Source of the DNA: SBAX01 sp043806315
GTDB lineage: Bacteria; Planctomycetota; Phycisphaerae; UBA1845
DNA: 47,257 bases
Assembly: GCA_043806315.1 (NCBI GenBank)
Contig: JAZDHF010000011.1
Location: 1-47,257, forward strand
Direction: 5' to 3'
Shown piece by piece: positions 1 through 8,439 of the stretch (within the stretch, counting starts at the first letter, position 1; the number at the start of each line of letters is the position of its first letter). The position numbers and the translations under genes were made by a program. Below the pieces are notes generated by a model. That model saw only the letters and a list, made by a program, of their open reading frames with translations, was not told the DNA's origin and did no database searches.

Positions 1-288
1 GCCCCGTAGCCACGCCCTGGAAGCGTCAAACCGCGCGCAACTCCGCCACCCCAACGAACTTACGTCGCTTCACCTGCGGGAAGTTGCGTCTTGGAAACGC
101 TCCGTTCCTTCGCGGCTCAGGACATGCATCTGATGCATCAAGACATCCCTGTCCATCGTGCTCTCCTGAAAGGTGTCCAAAAGATACAAACACCCCAGGA
201 TTCTGCCACCCACCACATCACCGCGCAATTAAAGTAAGGCGCGAATCATTCCGCCGCACCATCAGAAATGGCCAGCCCCCCCACGAGT
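1..288. other. Leading stretch without a confident gene
   Basis: No reading frame here has both a recognisable product and a credible start, apart from the very small frame listed separately at 70-156. The plus-strand frame that begins near 84 runs antisense into the lipoprotein gene at 289-630 and has low-complexity, Arg/Ser/Pro-rich content typical of a shadow frame. I see no clear hairpin terminator. Confidence 0.4.
70..156 (-). CDS. Possible 28-residue peptide
   Basis: A short minus-strand frame starts with ATG at 156-154 and ends with TGA at 72-70. It is preceded by a good ribosome binding site (AGGAG about 7 nt upstream), which is the only reason to list it. The peptide is polar and Met/His/Arg-rich, with no signal peptide or membrane segment, and I do not recognise it. 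It could be chance. Confidence 0.15.
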   Translation of the reverse strand: MDRDVLMHQMHVLSREGTERFQDATSRR

Positions 289-630
289 TTAGTGACCACC
301 GGGCGTCTTGTGCGGCCTGGCGTCGTCGGTGTCTTCCCAAACCTCGCCCATCGCGTCGATCCATTGGGTGCGGGTGACCCGGCCTTTGTCGTCGAACTCC
401 ACAAAGACATGGAGATGTTTGTCGGGCCGCTCGTACATGAAACGGTCGTCGAACCGCTGGTCCGGCTCGCCGAGGATGGCCTCAACGTCATCCCGGTTGT
501 GCACCTGGGTACGAATCTGGGTGAAGTTGTCGTAAGCGAGTTTGTCGCGTTTTTCGGCACACCCGGTGAGGCCTATGGCCGCCAACCCGGCCAAAACCGC
601 GACCCTCCGCCGAAATGAGAAGTTCCACAT
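289..630 (-). CDS. Small lipoprotein with BamE/SmpA-like core
   Basis: This 113-residue protein has a basic N-terminus, a short hydrophobic stretch and a lipobox (LTGC) with the acylated Cys at residue 24, so it should be a membrane-anchored lipoprotein facing the periplasm. The mature part has a pattern seen in BamE/SmpA/OmlA-type domains: a helix with 'DDVEAILGEPDQRF', an aromatic strand, then a strand pair ending 'FVEFDDKGRVTRTQWID'. That family binds outer-membrane assembly machinery or serves as a generic small fold in lipoproteins; the role here is unknown. The ATG at 630 is supported by GGAG about 10 nt upstream. It is transcribed in the same direction as the lipoprotein at 681-1241. 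Confidence 0.7.
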   Translation of the reverse strand: MWNFSFRRRVAVLAGLAAIGLTGCAEKRDKLAYDNFTQIRTQVHNRDDVEAILGEPDQRFDDRFMYERPDKHLHVFVEFDDKGRVTRTQWIDAMGEVWEDTDDARPHKTPGGH

Positions 631-680
631 TGTTCATTCACTCCATGTTTCGGGCTTGCCGCCCGCACCGGAAAACTCAG

Positions 681-1241
681 CTATGGGGCCCGGGACGCGG
701 CGCTGCGGGGAGCGCCCGGGCCGGAACGATACGCAACCACACATTCATCGGTCTGATGCTCGCCCAAGGGGGAGTTATAGGTTACGAGCAACACGTACTT
801 GTCGGCATAAGGCATCACCGTGCGATCGATCCCCAGACGGAACTCGTACATCTGCGTGAGCTGGTTCCAGTACCGACGCTGTTGAGCGGCGGTGGCCAGT
901 TCGATGTCCCAGTGTTCGAGACGCCGCCCCTTCTGGTCGGCGCTGCCCGCAATGTGCTCGAAGAGCTCCACCCGAAGCTGCCCGGCGATCATCAGGCCGG
1001 GGTTGTCCAGGGAATTGACAGCCTGTAGAAGAAGCTCGATACCATCGGGCGTGGGGTCGTCGTCGAAACTTTTGACGCGGGTGAACGGCTCAACGATTTT
1101 GATCCGGCTGGGCATGAGCAGGGTGAGCATGTCGCGCCGGGCGGCGTCGTCCGTCGCCCGAGGCGTCGATGCGCAGCCGAGCGCCGCGATCAGCATCGCC
1201 GCGCCCGCTCCACAACTTGTCCATCGCTTCCGTGCGTTCAA
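681..1241 (-). CDS. Lipoprotein of unknown function
   Basis: A 186-residue protein whose first residues form a lipoprotein signal peptide (hydrophobic 'AAMLIAALGC', acylated Cys about residue 23). The mature part is a mixed alpha/beta domain with a segment about leucine-rich helices ('GIELLLQAVNSLDN') and a strand region ending near residue 170, followed by a Gly/Ala/Pro/Ser-rich tail. I do not recognise the family. The frame opens with TTG at 1241, only 24 bases from the ATG of the divergent gene at 1266, so the two promoters must overlap or lie inside the opposing genes. The start is uncertain because TTG has only a weak G-rich site upstream. Confidence 0.65.
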   Translation of the reverse strand: MNARKRWTSCGAGAAMLIAALGCASTPRATDDAARRDMLTLLMPSRIKIVEPFTRVKSFDDDPTPDGIELLLQAVNSLDNPGLMIAGQLRVELFEHIAGSADQKGRRLEHWDIELATAAQQRRYWNQLTQMYEFRLGIDRTVMPYADKYVLLVTYNSPLGEHQTDECVVAYRSGPGAPRSAASRAP

Positions 1242-1265
1242 CGGAATGAGCCCCGGGACGATCTC

Positions 1266-2408
1266 ATGTCACTGACCGCGCCACTGCGGGTACTTTATCC
1301 TCGATCGTGGCAAGGCGTCAAGCGCCACGGCACGTTCGGTCGGGTTTCCGCAGCGGTGTGCGGGATCGGGCTTCTGGCCGGCGGATGCGCGAACGCCCCC
1401 AAAGCCCGATCGACGGACTATCTCATCGCCCTCCGCTACGATGTCGAACCGCGATTGATCGGGGGGAACCTTTCGCAGAAGGTCAGCGCGATCCGCACGG
1501 ATTTTAAGACCATCTCCGACCTCGGCTTCAACGGCGTCGTGCTGTTCCATGCTGAGGACCGCGATCGAGGGGCGTTGCTGGACCTCGCGGGCGAAGTGGG
1601 TTTGAGGGCGGCGGTTCCGGATCGAACGTTCGAGCGATTCGTCGCGACCGGCGAATGGCCGACCGGTTGCCGGAGTGTAGGCGATCTGACCTCGAACCCA
1701 CCCGACCCTATTGTCCATCACCCGGCCTTTCACTCCTGTGTCGTGGAGTGCGGTCGCGGTCGATCCGCACGGGAACGAAGTCGAAGGCTGCGCCTCGAAC
1801 TACTCCGCAAGGGTACGCCCTACTTGTCGCTCGAAGGCGAGGAGGAAACCAGGCCGGCGGTGATAGATTCACGGACCGTGCGGGACGGTCCGCCGGGTGC
1901 CGCCATCGAACGGTTACTGACCCAATACCACGAAGCCCTTTGTGCCGGAAAAACCGGCGGCGTGATCGTCGATCGCTTCATGCGTGTGCCGGGCGATCCG
2001 CCGGGGCTGACGTCTCCGGATGACCCCCTGCTGCCCGCGCATACCGCCGCGATTGCGGAATTGGTGCAGCGTGCGCGTTGCTGGGGGCCGAGACTGCGCG
2101 GGCTTTCCGCTGCTCCGCTCGACGCGGCGGCGACGGGTTCGTCGCGGTTAACGACCACCGCGTTTGGTCATGGGGCGCGGCGGCACGTCCTTGTGTTCAA
2201 CCGTTCGGCGGATCGATTTGCGCGTGAGGAAGTGCGACTCCCGGCCCCGGTCCTCGGTGCGTGGGTCCAACGGGCGGTGGAAGTGCCGCCATCGTCGGCC
2301 CGCGGCGCGGGACGCGTGATCCACGCCCAACGGGGCCAAGTCACGCTCCCCGTCGAGCTACGCCCCGGCGACGCGGCGCTGTTTGAGATCTTCAGCACGG
2401 GACACTGA
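1266..2408 (+). CDS. Lipoprotein, possible glycoside-hydrolase-like TIM-barrel remnant
   Basis: This 380-residue protein has a long basic N-region, a hydrophobic stretch and the lipobox 'LLAGGC' (Cys about residue 41). After that comes a segment resembling the first strands of a GH-type TIM barrel ('IRTDFKTISDLGFNGVVLF', where a residue stretch sets out to reach an agent or body by direction). The C-terminal 100 residues look like a small beta-sandwich ('RRHVLVFNRSADRFAREEVRLP ... GDAALFEIF'), as in the last domain of many carbohydrate-active enzymes. I cannot locate a catalytic acid pair, so enzymatic activity is not supported. It overlaps the convergent methyltransferase gene by 17 bases. 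Codon usage agrees with neighbours. Confidence 0.6.
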   Translation: MSLTAPLRVLYPRSWQGVKRHGTFGRVSAAVCGIGLLAGGCANAPKARSTDYLIALRYDVEPRLIGGNLSQKVSAIRTDFKTISDLGFNGVVLFHAEDRDRGALLDLAGEVGLRAAVPDRTFERFVATGEWPTGCRSVGDLTSNPPDPIVHHPAFHSCVVECGRGRSARERSRRLRLELLRKGTPYLSLEGEEETRPAVIDSRTVRDGPPGAAIERLLTQYHEALCAGKTGGVIVDRFMRVPGDPPGLTSPDDPLLPAHTAAIAELVQRARCWGPRLRGLSAAPLDAAATGSSRLTTTAFGHGARRHVLVFNRSADRFAREEVRLPAPVLGAWVQRAVEVPPSSARGAGRVIHAQRGQVTLPVELRPGDAALFEIFSTGH

Positions 2409-3297
2409 CGCGGTGCTCAGGACGCGGTCGTCGAACAGGGACGTCCGCCCGTTCGGCCATATCGAAGTAGAGCCAGGTCGGACGGCGCTCGACGCGGGTC
2501 GAGGTTTTGGTGCCGACCGCGAGGATGACATCACGCCGCCACGAGCGTGGACACGATCGCACCGGCGAAAGTGCCGGCATCACCATCCACTTGAGGAGGT
2601 CGCGCTTGAATCCGCGAGACTTATTACCGAACGTCGTCACCTCGGACGGCGTCATTCCCGCCGCGAGGAGGAGACGATCGACCTCCGCGGGAGCGTACTC
2701 GCGGTTATGGCGATTGGCGTCGAAACCGTTGAACTGCGCCCAGCCGTACGGCTGCTCGCCGAGAAGCACGCTCACCAGGTTGCTGTAGCGCACCACGTTG
2801 GGCGTGGTGAGCAGGAACGTCCCGCCGGGTTTCAGGACGCGGTTGATCTCGGACATCATCGCCATCGGGTCGATGGCCAAGTGTTCGAGGACTTCCAGGC
2901 ACAACACCACGTCAAACGATTCGTCGAGGTGCGGAAACTCGTCCCGCTCCACGTCAAAAACCGACATACGCACATCCACGGGCGGCGCGTCACGCACCCC
3001 CAGCCCGTCGTCCACAAATCCCGATTCGGGGTAGGTCGTGTTCAACACGATGCGGCGATAGCCCAGGAGAACCTGGAAGAACGGCAGCCAGGCCCGGCTG
3101 CTGCCCAGGTCCAACAGGGTCGAGCGATCGTCCGCAGCCGGTGGAATCCGTCGCAGGGTCTCTCGAAACCGCAGCCGCTCGACGCGCCACACGTCTTCGA
3201 GGTCCGCCGGAAAGCCGCCGGTATCGACGCGCAGCAACAATTCATGGAGTTGCGCATCGGTGAGGCGATCCACGGGGTGCGGCGGGATAGCGGCCAT
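2392..3297 (-). CDS. Class I SAM-dependent methyltransferase
   Basis: A 301-residue cytosolic protein with a Methyltransf_11-type core. Motif I is at residues 61-67 (LLDLGSS, slightly altered from the usual D-x-G-x-G), the post-motif strand with the acidic region 'FDVVLCLEVLEHL' at about 128-140, and 'INRVLKPGGTFLLTTPN' at about 151-167. The last is the hallmark of the SAM-binding fold. The N-terminal 55 residues form a helical cap and the C-terminal 80 residues a substrate-recognition part ending in a basic tail. The substrate cannot be read from sequence; similar proteins act on polysaccharide or glycan intermediates. The gene stands alone between the convergent lipoprotein gene, which it overlaps by 17 bases, and the PDZ operon. 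Confidence 0.85.
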   Translation of the reverse strand: MAAIPPHPVDRLTDAQLHELLLRVDTGGFPADLEDVWRVERLRFRETLRRIPPAADDRSTLLDLGSSRAWLPFFQVLLGYRRIVLNTTYPESGFVDDGLGVRDAPPVDVRMSVFDVERDEFPHLDESFDVVLCLEVLEHLAIDPMAMMSEINRVLKPGGTFLLTTPNVVRYSNLVSVLLGEQPYGWAQFNGFDANRHNREYAPAEVDRLLLAAGMTPSEVTTFGNKSRGFKRDLLKWMVMPALSPVRSCPRSWRRDVILAVGTKTSTRVERRPTWLYFDMAERADVPVRRPRPEHRVSVPC

Positions 3298-3328
3298 ACA
3301 CAGTGTTATCGGCCAAACCGTCCACCCA

Positions 3329-3363
3329 CAAAAAAGCGGACGCCCGGTCGATGGACGTCCGCT
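3329..3363 (-). terminator. Rho-independent terminator of the sigma/anti-sigma/PDZ operon
   Basis: On the minus strand an 8-bp perfect stem (AGCGGACG pairing with CGTCCGCT, plus-strand 3335-3342 and 3356-3363) is followed directly by six T residues. It lies 34 bases beyond the stop codon of the PDZ protein gene at 3397, the right place and orientation to end that operon before the start of the methyltransferase gene. Confidence 0.85.
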
Positions 3364-3396
3364 GCTTGATTGGCCGGAAGCCGGTCAGCGCGACGG

Positions 3397-4866
3397 TTAC
3401 TCCCTGCTCGACATCAACTCCGCATATTTCTTGTGAAGCTCCGGGTTCCGCTGCTTGAGGTCCGATTCGTTCTTGTACAGTTGGACGAGTTCGGAATCGC
3501 CCTTGCGAATGCGGGCCTCGATGGTCCCGTCGGTCCGCACCTCGAACGACTGCCGAGGCTTGCCCATGTGCAGGCCCATCGCCATCGGGAGGGCTCCTTC
3601 GCCCTTCAGCTTACTCATGGACTTGTGGAACTCCTCCATCGCCTTCTGGTAGGCCTCATTCGCGTCGGCGAGCCCGCCGTGCAGTTTGTTCTGCCACTGC
3701 GCCATCGCGTCCTTCCAGGCGTCGGAGTCGAAATCGAAATTGAAATCGAAGTTGCCGTCGATCCCGTCGCCGCCCTCGAGGTTGATGACCACCGACTTGC
3801 CAGCCTCGTCGAAGAGCTTGAAGGCTTCCTCGTCGCCGCTCTGGAGCGCGTCCTTATTGTCGTAGGTCGCGACCGTTTCCTTGCCTTTGTCGTCCGTGCG
3901 GTGGACGGTGATCGGGCCGTCGTCCTTCTGCTCGACGACAATCGCGCTGCCGTCGTTCTCCACTTTCGTGCGGATGGTCTTGATCCCGTCCTCGATGACC
4001 ACCTGCGTGGAGCGGTCGCCGTCTTTGGGCACGAAGACTCTGATGTTCTCCGGCAGGTGGGCGAGGTTCTTCAGATCACCGAGATCCTTCATGACCCACT
4101 CTCCGCCCGGGCCGCGACGGATGACCTTTCCGCGGGTGATCATGTGATCCCTGATCTCCCCGCCGGGGGACGTCTCGAACTTCCAACTGAAACCGCCGGG
4201 ACTCTTTTCCACATCTGCCCGCGACCCCAACGTCGCCTTCAGCGTGGTCTGCTCGCCGTTGCGAAGCACGACGAGGCTGACGGTCTCCCCGGGCTTGCGT
4301 GACTTAATCAAGTCCACGGCGCGGGACATGCCGCCCTCGACCGCCTCACCGTTGACCGAGAGGATCACGTCGTTGGCCTGGAATCCCGCCTTGTCGGCCG
4401 GGCTGCCGGTCATGACGTTGGAAATGAGCACCCCGCGCCCGTCGAGGTTCAACTGCGTCGATAGGGCCTCGGGTACGTCGCCGAGGGATACGCCCAACCA
4501 CCCGCGCGGCTCGGCGTCTGCGGAGTCCTTGCTCTCCACGCGGGTCCTCGTGACCGTGCTCCGACCGTCCGCCTTCTTGGTCTTCCCATCCGTTTTGACG
4601 AAGACGACCGGCGCGTTTCCGTCGTCCGTGTAGGCGGTCACGACGATCTCGCGGGCGTCCGCCTCGTCGGAACCGGTCGGCGTAGTCCCATCCTCCGTCG
4701 TTGCGGTCACGACGACTTCGATCTGTTGGGGGGCGGGTTCATCCTGCACGGCCGCACTCGCCAACGGACCGGCGAAACTCCCCGCCGCGAACACCACGCT
4801 CGCCAGTTGCCACGAAAGCCACGGCGGGGCGCCCGCCAACAAGAGATGCATCAATACCGACTTCAT
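3397..4866 (-). CDS. Exported PDZ-domain protein
   Basis: A 489-residue protein. I choose the ATG at 4866 because AAGGAG lies 8 nt upstream; an in-frame ATG 66 bases earlier has none. Residues 1-37 form a signal peptide ending near an Ala-rich site. Residues 45-110 are low-complexity with two related segments containing 'VVVTA'. A PDZ domain spans about 122-215 ('GWLGVSLGDVPEAL', then the carboxylate-binding and 'GSPADKAGFQANDVILSVNG' region typical of HtrA/RseP PDZ modules). No serine-protease or metalloprotease motif is present, so it probably binds exposed C-termini and does not cut them. The rest contains Asp/Asn-rich strands and ends in charged helices. Third gene of an ECF sigma operon, so it may be a sensor or target of that system. 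Confidence 0.8.
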   Translation of the reverse strand: MKSVLMHLLLAGAPPWLSWQLASVVFAAGSFAGPLASAAVQDEPAPQQIEVVVTATTEDGTTPTGSDEADAREIVVTAYTDDGNAPVVFVKTDGKTKKADGRSTVTRTRVESKDSADAEPRGWLGVSLGDVPEALSTQLNLDGRGVLISNVMTGSPADKAGFQANDVILSVNGEAVEGGMSRAVDLIKSRKPGETVSLVVLRNGEQTTLKATLGSRADVEKSPGGFSWKFETSPGGEIRDHMITRGKVIRRGPGGEWVMKDLGDLKNLAHLPENIRVFVPKDGDRSTQVVIEDGIKTIRTKVENDGSAIVVEQKDDGPITVHRTDDKGKETVATYDNKDALQSGDEEAFKLFDEAGKSVVINLEGGDGIDGNFDFNFDFDSDAWKDAMAQWQNKLHGGLADANEAYQKAMEEFHKSMSKLKGEGALPMAMGLHMGKPRQSFEVRTDGTIEARIRKGDSELVQLYKNESDLKQRNPELHKKYAELMSSRE

Positions 4867-4944
4867 AACCTTGACTCCTTTCTCAACGTGCGGCCGGCAG
4901 CGTCCACTGCTTCGGCGCGCACGTCCTTTCATGCTCTGTTTAGC

Positions 4945-5538
4945 CTACAAATCACCGTCTGTTCCCGCTTGCGAGCTCGTACCTGCGGGAAGCGTCACGG
5001 TTCGTGTACGTTCCACCTCAATCCAATACAGATTGCCGTCGTCGCCGACCACCCCGATGATCTCCCTCCCGGTGTTGCGGTGAATCGCAGGCGTCGAGCG
5101 AACCGATCGCATCATGTCGGGCTGGCTGCTGCGGAAGAGCGGTATTACTTCTGCCGTGGGGATCGAAGCGCCGGTGCCTCGCACGATCGGCGCCGGCCCC
5201 ACGCCGGTCAGCGAGGGACGCGGAACAATTAAAGCCAACAGGCCGGCGGCGATCGCTCCAGGCGCCAGCCACAACCACGCCCGCGCCTGCCACGCCCGTC
5301 TCTTCGCCGGGACGGCTCGCGCCCAGGTCGCCCCATCCAGCTTCGGCGCCTCGCCGCCGACAACTCGATCCAACGCAGCCGCCGCCAACCCGTCCACCGC
5401 GCGATACTCAGCCATGAGGCGATGGGCTTCGGGGTTGCGGATCAGCTCTCGGTTGAGCTCCAACTCCTCGTCCTCGGTCAACGCACCGTCCAAGGAGCGG
5501 ATCATCCGTCTTTCAAGCTGTTCGGTTACGTCCGACAT
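4945..5538 (-). CDS. Putative membrane anti-sigma factor
   Basis: A 197-residue single-pass protein. The N-terminal cytoplasmic 60 residues are acidic helices typical of anti-sigma domains ('LERRMIRSLDGALTEDEE' then 'LNRELIRNPEAHRLMAEY'). A membrane segment lies at about residues 88-106, followed by an extracytoplasmic part of 90 residues with no obvious fold. The His-x3-Cys-x2-Cys zinc motif of the ZAS class is absent, so this would be a non-zinc anti-sigma. The start codon lies four bases after the stop of the ECF sigma gene, and such adjacent pairing is the main functional evidence. The next gene downstream, 78 bases on, encodes the PDZ protein. Confidence 0.75.
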   Translation of the reverse strand: MSDVTEQLERRMIRSLDGALTEDEELELNRELIRNPEAHRLMAEYRAVDGLAAAALDRVVGGEAPKLDGATWARAVPAKRRAWQARAWLWLAPGAIAAGLLALIVPRPSLTGVGPAPIVRGTGASIPTAEVIPLFRSSQPDMMRSVRSTPAIHRNTGREIIGVVGDDGNLYWIEVERTRTVTLPAGTSSQAGTDGDL

Positions 5539-5542
5539 TCGT

Positions 5543-6115
5543 CTATCCGATCCTGTCCCTGAGTGACTCGCGCAACAACCTGCGTGCCCGAACCAATCGC
5601 GTCTCCACTGAGTCGATCGGCAACCCCATCACTTCCCCGATCTCCCGGTACGTCCAACCGTTCACGTGCCGCAGCACAAACGGCTCGCGATAAATCGCGG
5701 GAAGCGCCTGGATGGCCGTGAGCACCTCGTCGTGTAGTTCCTTTCGCGACGCTTCCCCATCCGGTCCGGGTAAGCCAGATCGCTCCGCCAAGTCGACGGC
5801 AAGGGGATGCACAACATTGCGTCGCCGCGTGATCTCGCGGCCTGCGTCGATCGCGGCGTTGCGGGCCAAGCGGTACAACCACGGTCGCCAACTCCGGCTG
5901 TCGCGAAGCTCGCCGATCCGCTGCCAAACCGCCGACCACACTTGCTGCGACACATCGTCCACGCACTCCCGGTCGCCCAAGACTCCGAAGATCACGCCGC
6001 GGACCCACCGATTCCGGCGACGCACGAGCTCCTCGAACGCATAGCGATCGCCGCCGCGAATGGCCTCGATCACCAACTCTTCGGCGTCAAACTCATCCGC
6101 GAGGGGCATCGCCAT
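5543..6115 (-). CDS. ECF-type RNA polymerase sigma factor
   Basis: A sigma-70 family factor of ECF size (about 190 residues). Region 2 is clear ('EELVRRRNRWVRGVIFGVLG', acidic 'CVDDVSQQVW', then the promoter-melting helix 'WLYRLARNAAID'). Region 4 has the expected HTH ('ALPAIYREPFVLRHVNGWTY', 'REIGEVMGLPIDSVETRLVR'). Three closely spaced in-frame ATG codons exist. I prefer the one at 6115 because AGGG lies 6 nt upstream; the ATG at 6121 sits right next to that site and the one at 6157 has none. It is the first gene of the sigma / anti-sigma / PDZ operon, and autoregulation is likely from family knowledge. Its target promoters cannot be inferred. Confidence 0.92.
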   Translation of the reverse strand: MAMPLADEFDAEELVIEAIRGGDRYAFEELVRRRNRWVRGVIFGVLGDRECVDDVSQQVWSAVWQRIGELRDSRSWRPWLYRLARNAAIDAGREITRRRNVVHPLAVDLAERSGLPGPDGEASRKELHDEVLTAIQALPAIYREPFVLRHVNGWTYREIGEVMGLPIDSVETRLVRARRLLRESLRDRIG

Positions 6116-6157
6116 GGTCATCCCTAAGAGACGTTCAACCGTGTCCCCGCCTGTCAA

Positions 6158-6600
6158 TTCCGACTCGTTTTTGGATTATTGCCATGACCGGAATCAGCCA
6201 CCGGAAAAGCAAGAAATTACGTTGCAGGTGCCTTTTTGCACCTCTCAATGTAACACAACTGCCCGCTGACCACGATGGCCCGGCGGCCTCGGTAAAACCC
6301 TAACTCCAAATCGTGGTTTTTCGTCGCTTTGGGCTGGAATCCCGTCCAGTGGTGCACTATAGTTCAGGTGGATTGAACGCTGCCGCAGGTTGGAGCACAG
6401 CGGTCGATGGCGTGGTCTGAAGTCTGGTCACCGGCTCGAAAAAGACAGTTGAGCGACAGCCGCATGGCACTCCGAGCCGGCTTGATCGCTGGATCGGAAG
6501 CGGGAAACGTGGTGGGTCGGCGGAGGGGTGCCCATCGTAAGATCGAAAGTCGGGTTAAAGGGATCTAACGATCCCGGGAGATAGCACAAGGGAAGGCATT
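6158..6600. promoter_or_regulatory. Divergent intergenic region with a small hairpin
   Basis: This 440-base non-coding gap separates the ECF sigma operon (minus) from the REC-XRE regulator (plus), so it must hold both promoters. A perfect 6-bp inverted repeat, AGGTGC-6 nt-GCACCT, lies at 6226-6243 and could be an operator for the sigma operon. For the plus direction a weak sigma-70-like pair is TGGAAT at 6335 and TATAGT at 6358, with a 17-base spacer, leaving a leader of about 230 bases. The regulator has a strong ribosome site (AAGGGAAGG) at its start. No small gene is evident. Confidence 0.35.
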
Positions 6601-7206
6601 ATGGGCGTAAGACATCACATTAAAGTATTGGTGATCGACGATGATCCGTCAATTTGCAAGACTGTCGGCCTGTTGCTCGAGGACCACGGGTATAGTCCGC
6701 GGACCTACACCGATCCTGACGACGCTTTGGTGGCGGCGGAGAAGGAGTCGTTTCAGATCGCGGTGATAGATTTGCGGATGCCGGCGATGGACGGCGTGGA
6801 GGTCGTCGAGCGGCTGAAGAACATCGACGAGCGGATGAGCTGCATCGTGATGACGGCCTATCCCGACCTGGATAGCGCGACGGAAACGATGCGCCACGGC
6901 ACGTGCGACTACATCGCCAAGCCGTTCAAGCAGGACGAGCTGATCGCGTCTATTGATCGCGCCTGCCTGCGGATGGGCATCATCTACACCGATGAGACGG
7001 AACTGAACCGCCTGATCGGCCAGCGCATCCGCAGCCACCGACTCAGCCAGAACCTGACCTTGCGTCAGCTTTCGGATCGCACCGATCTGACGACCTCGCA
7101 GCTCTCGCAGGTCGAGCTGGGCAAGAACGCGGCCTCCATTTGGGCCCTGGCGCGAATCAGCAACTCGCTGGGACTACAGGTCTCCGAGTTGATGACCGGG
7201 TTGTAG
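6601..7206 (+). CDS. Response regulator with XRE-type DNA-binding output (REC-HTH_3)
   Basis: A 201-residue cytosolic regulator. The receiver domain covers residues 8-125, with acidic pocket Asp13-15, phospho-acceptor Asp57 in 'AVIDLRMPAMDG', switch Thr85 and Lys107 ('YIAKPF'). Residues about 135-195 form a Cro/CI-type helix-turn-helix ('GQRIRSHRLSQNLTLRQLS', then 'TSQLSQVELGKNAASI'), instead of the usual OmpR, NarL or Fis output. So phosphorylation probably controls an XRE-family dimer. No histidine kinase is adjacent, making this an orphan; kinases of the island at 10.8-18 kb are candidate partners. The strong AAGGGAAGG site and the ATG at 6601 fix the start. Confidence 0.9.
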   Translation: MGVRHHIKVLVIDDDPSICKTVGLLLEDHGYSPRTYTDPDDALVAAEKESFQIAVIDLRMPAMDGVEVVERLKNIDERMSCIVMTAYPDLDSATETMRHGTCDYIAKPFKQDELIASIDRACLRMGIIYTDETELNRLIGQRIRSHRLSQNLTLRQLSDRTDLTTSQLSQVELGKNAASIWALARISNSLGLQVSELMTGL

Positions 7207-7430
7207 GACGCGGCGGCGTGTTCCTTGGGGCGATTATCCCGTGAGGAATGCTCGTAAACGCACCACTGTGGGAGCCACCCGCGTGGGCGCTAGTTCACAC
7301 ACCCGGGGCCGCCCTGCGTGTTGTACGTCCCACCGCGACGGACGGTTTTCTTGACGGCTCACTGCGGTGCGCCTACGATGCGGCCATGTTCAGCGTGGGC
7401 CGGACCGTCGTCGGAGGTGTGGTTTATCAA

Positions 7431-8330
7431 ATGAGGGTGTCGAAAAACAGCCGCCCGGCACGTTTTTGTCTTGCGATTATGGCCGCGATAGTCGTCTCCG
7501 GATGTCGGCCGAGCGAGCCGGTGCCCGCGTACTACGAGGACTTGGGGACGGAGGATAGGCCGCTGCTGCCGACATCGGCGCCGTGGAAGGACGCGGCGAT
7601 CGCCAAGGGCCCGGCTGATTGGCGACCCTTCCGTAAACCCGGCGCGGAAGCGAAAGCGAACGGCGGGGCTGCGGGGGAAACGAAGTCCGCCGCGGGCAAT
7701 CCGGCGATCGAGGCCGAGTTGCGCGGGCTGGTCAACGACTTCAACGCCGCCGTAGCGGAGGGGAAGTTCGACGAAGCGGCCGATTTCCTCATCGAGGAGC
7801 AAATCTCGCCCGCGAAGCAGGTCGTAGAGTTGATCCCGGTGCTTATGGGCAAGATGAAGGAGATCGCCGAGGTGTTGCCCGGCGACAACGAGAATCTCAA
7901 GAAGGCCGTCGCGGGCGCGTCGCTGTCCGCGGTTCTGAAATTGGACGTGGCGCCAATCACGGTTTCGAGTCCGACCGAGGCCGTCGGGAAACTGGTCCCT
8001 ACGCCCGGCGGAGCGGGCGATGTCCGCTTCATGCTGGTCAAGGGCAAAGATGGAGAATGCTGGTACGTCGACCATCCGCAAATCCGCGCGATGGTCCCGG
8101 CGCTGCCGGCGCTTCAACAGAGCCTTCCGCAGTTGGATGCGTTCATCGCGGGCGTGAAGTCGGGTCAGATCGGCGGCGAGGCGTTGGTGCAGCAGGCGGC
8201 AGCGATGAATCAGATGCTCGGTTCGATGCTGCCGGGCAGCTCCCCACGTGCGGCCGCGTCCGGCGAACCGAAGCCGCCGGATGGCGAGGCGGGCAAGGAC
8301 GCCACGCCTGAGGATCGCAACGGCGGCTAG
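7431..8330 (+). CDS. Lipoprotein of unknown function
   Basis: I start this 299-residue protein at the ATG at 7431, because a lipoprotein signal peptide then begins cleanly (basic 'KNSRPAR', hydrophobic run, 'VVSGC' with Cys at residue 25). An upstream in-frame ATG would add a non-hydrophobic extension. GGAGG lies about 13 nt before the ATG, a little far. The mature protein has an Ala/Gly/Lys-rich linker, a helical region of about 200 residues with an Asp/Glu-rich patch ('AVAEGKFDEAADFLIEEQ') and a strand pair ('GDVRFMLVKGKDGECWYVDHP'), which resembles the DUF-type helical lipoproteins common in Planctomycetota. The C-terminus is charged and disordered. Function unknown. Confidence 0.65.
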   Translation: MRVSKNSRPARFCLAIMAAIVVSGCRPSEPVPAYYEDLGTEDRPLLPTSAPWKDAAIAKGPADWRPFRKPGAEAKANGGAAGETKSAAGNPAIEAELRGLVNDFNAAVAEGKFDEAADFLIEEQISPAKQVVELIPVLMGKMKEIAEVLPGDNENLKKAVAGASLSAVLKLDVAPITVSSPTEAVGKLVPTPGGAGDVRFMLVKGKDGECWYVDHPQIRAMVPALPALQQSLPQLDAFIAGVKSGQIGGEALVQQAAAMNQMLGSMLPGSSPRAAASGEPKPPDGEAGKDATPEDRNGG

Positions 8331-8439
8331 CGATTCGGGAGGGAGATACAGCGCCGCTCGTTGTGGGCGGAGCGAGGGGCGTTCTACGTCACCCACAAGG
8401 GGTGACGCTACATCCGTCGAGTCAGGACACGCGTCGTCC

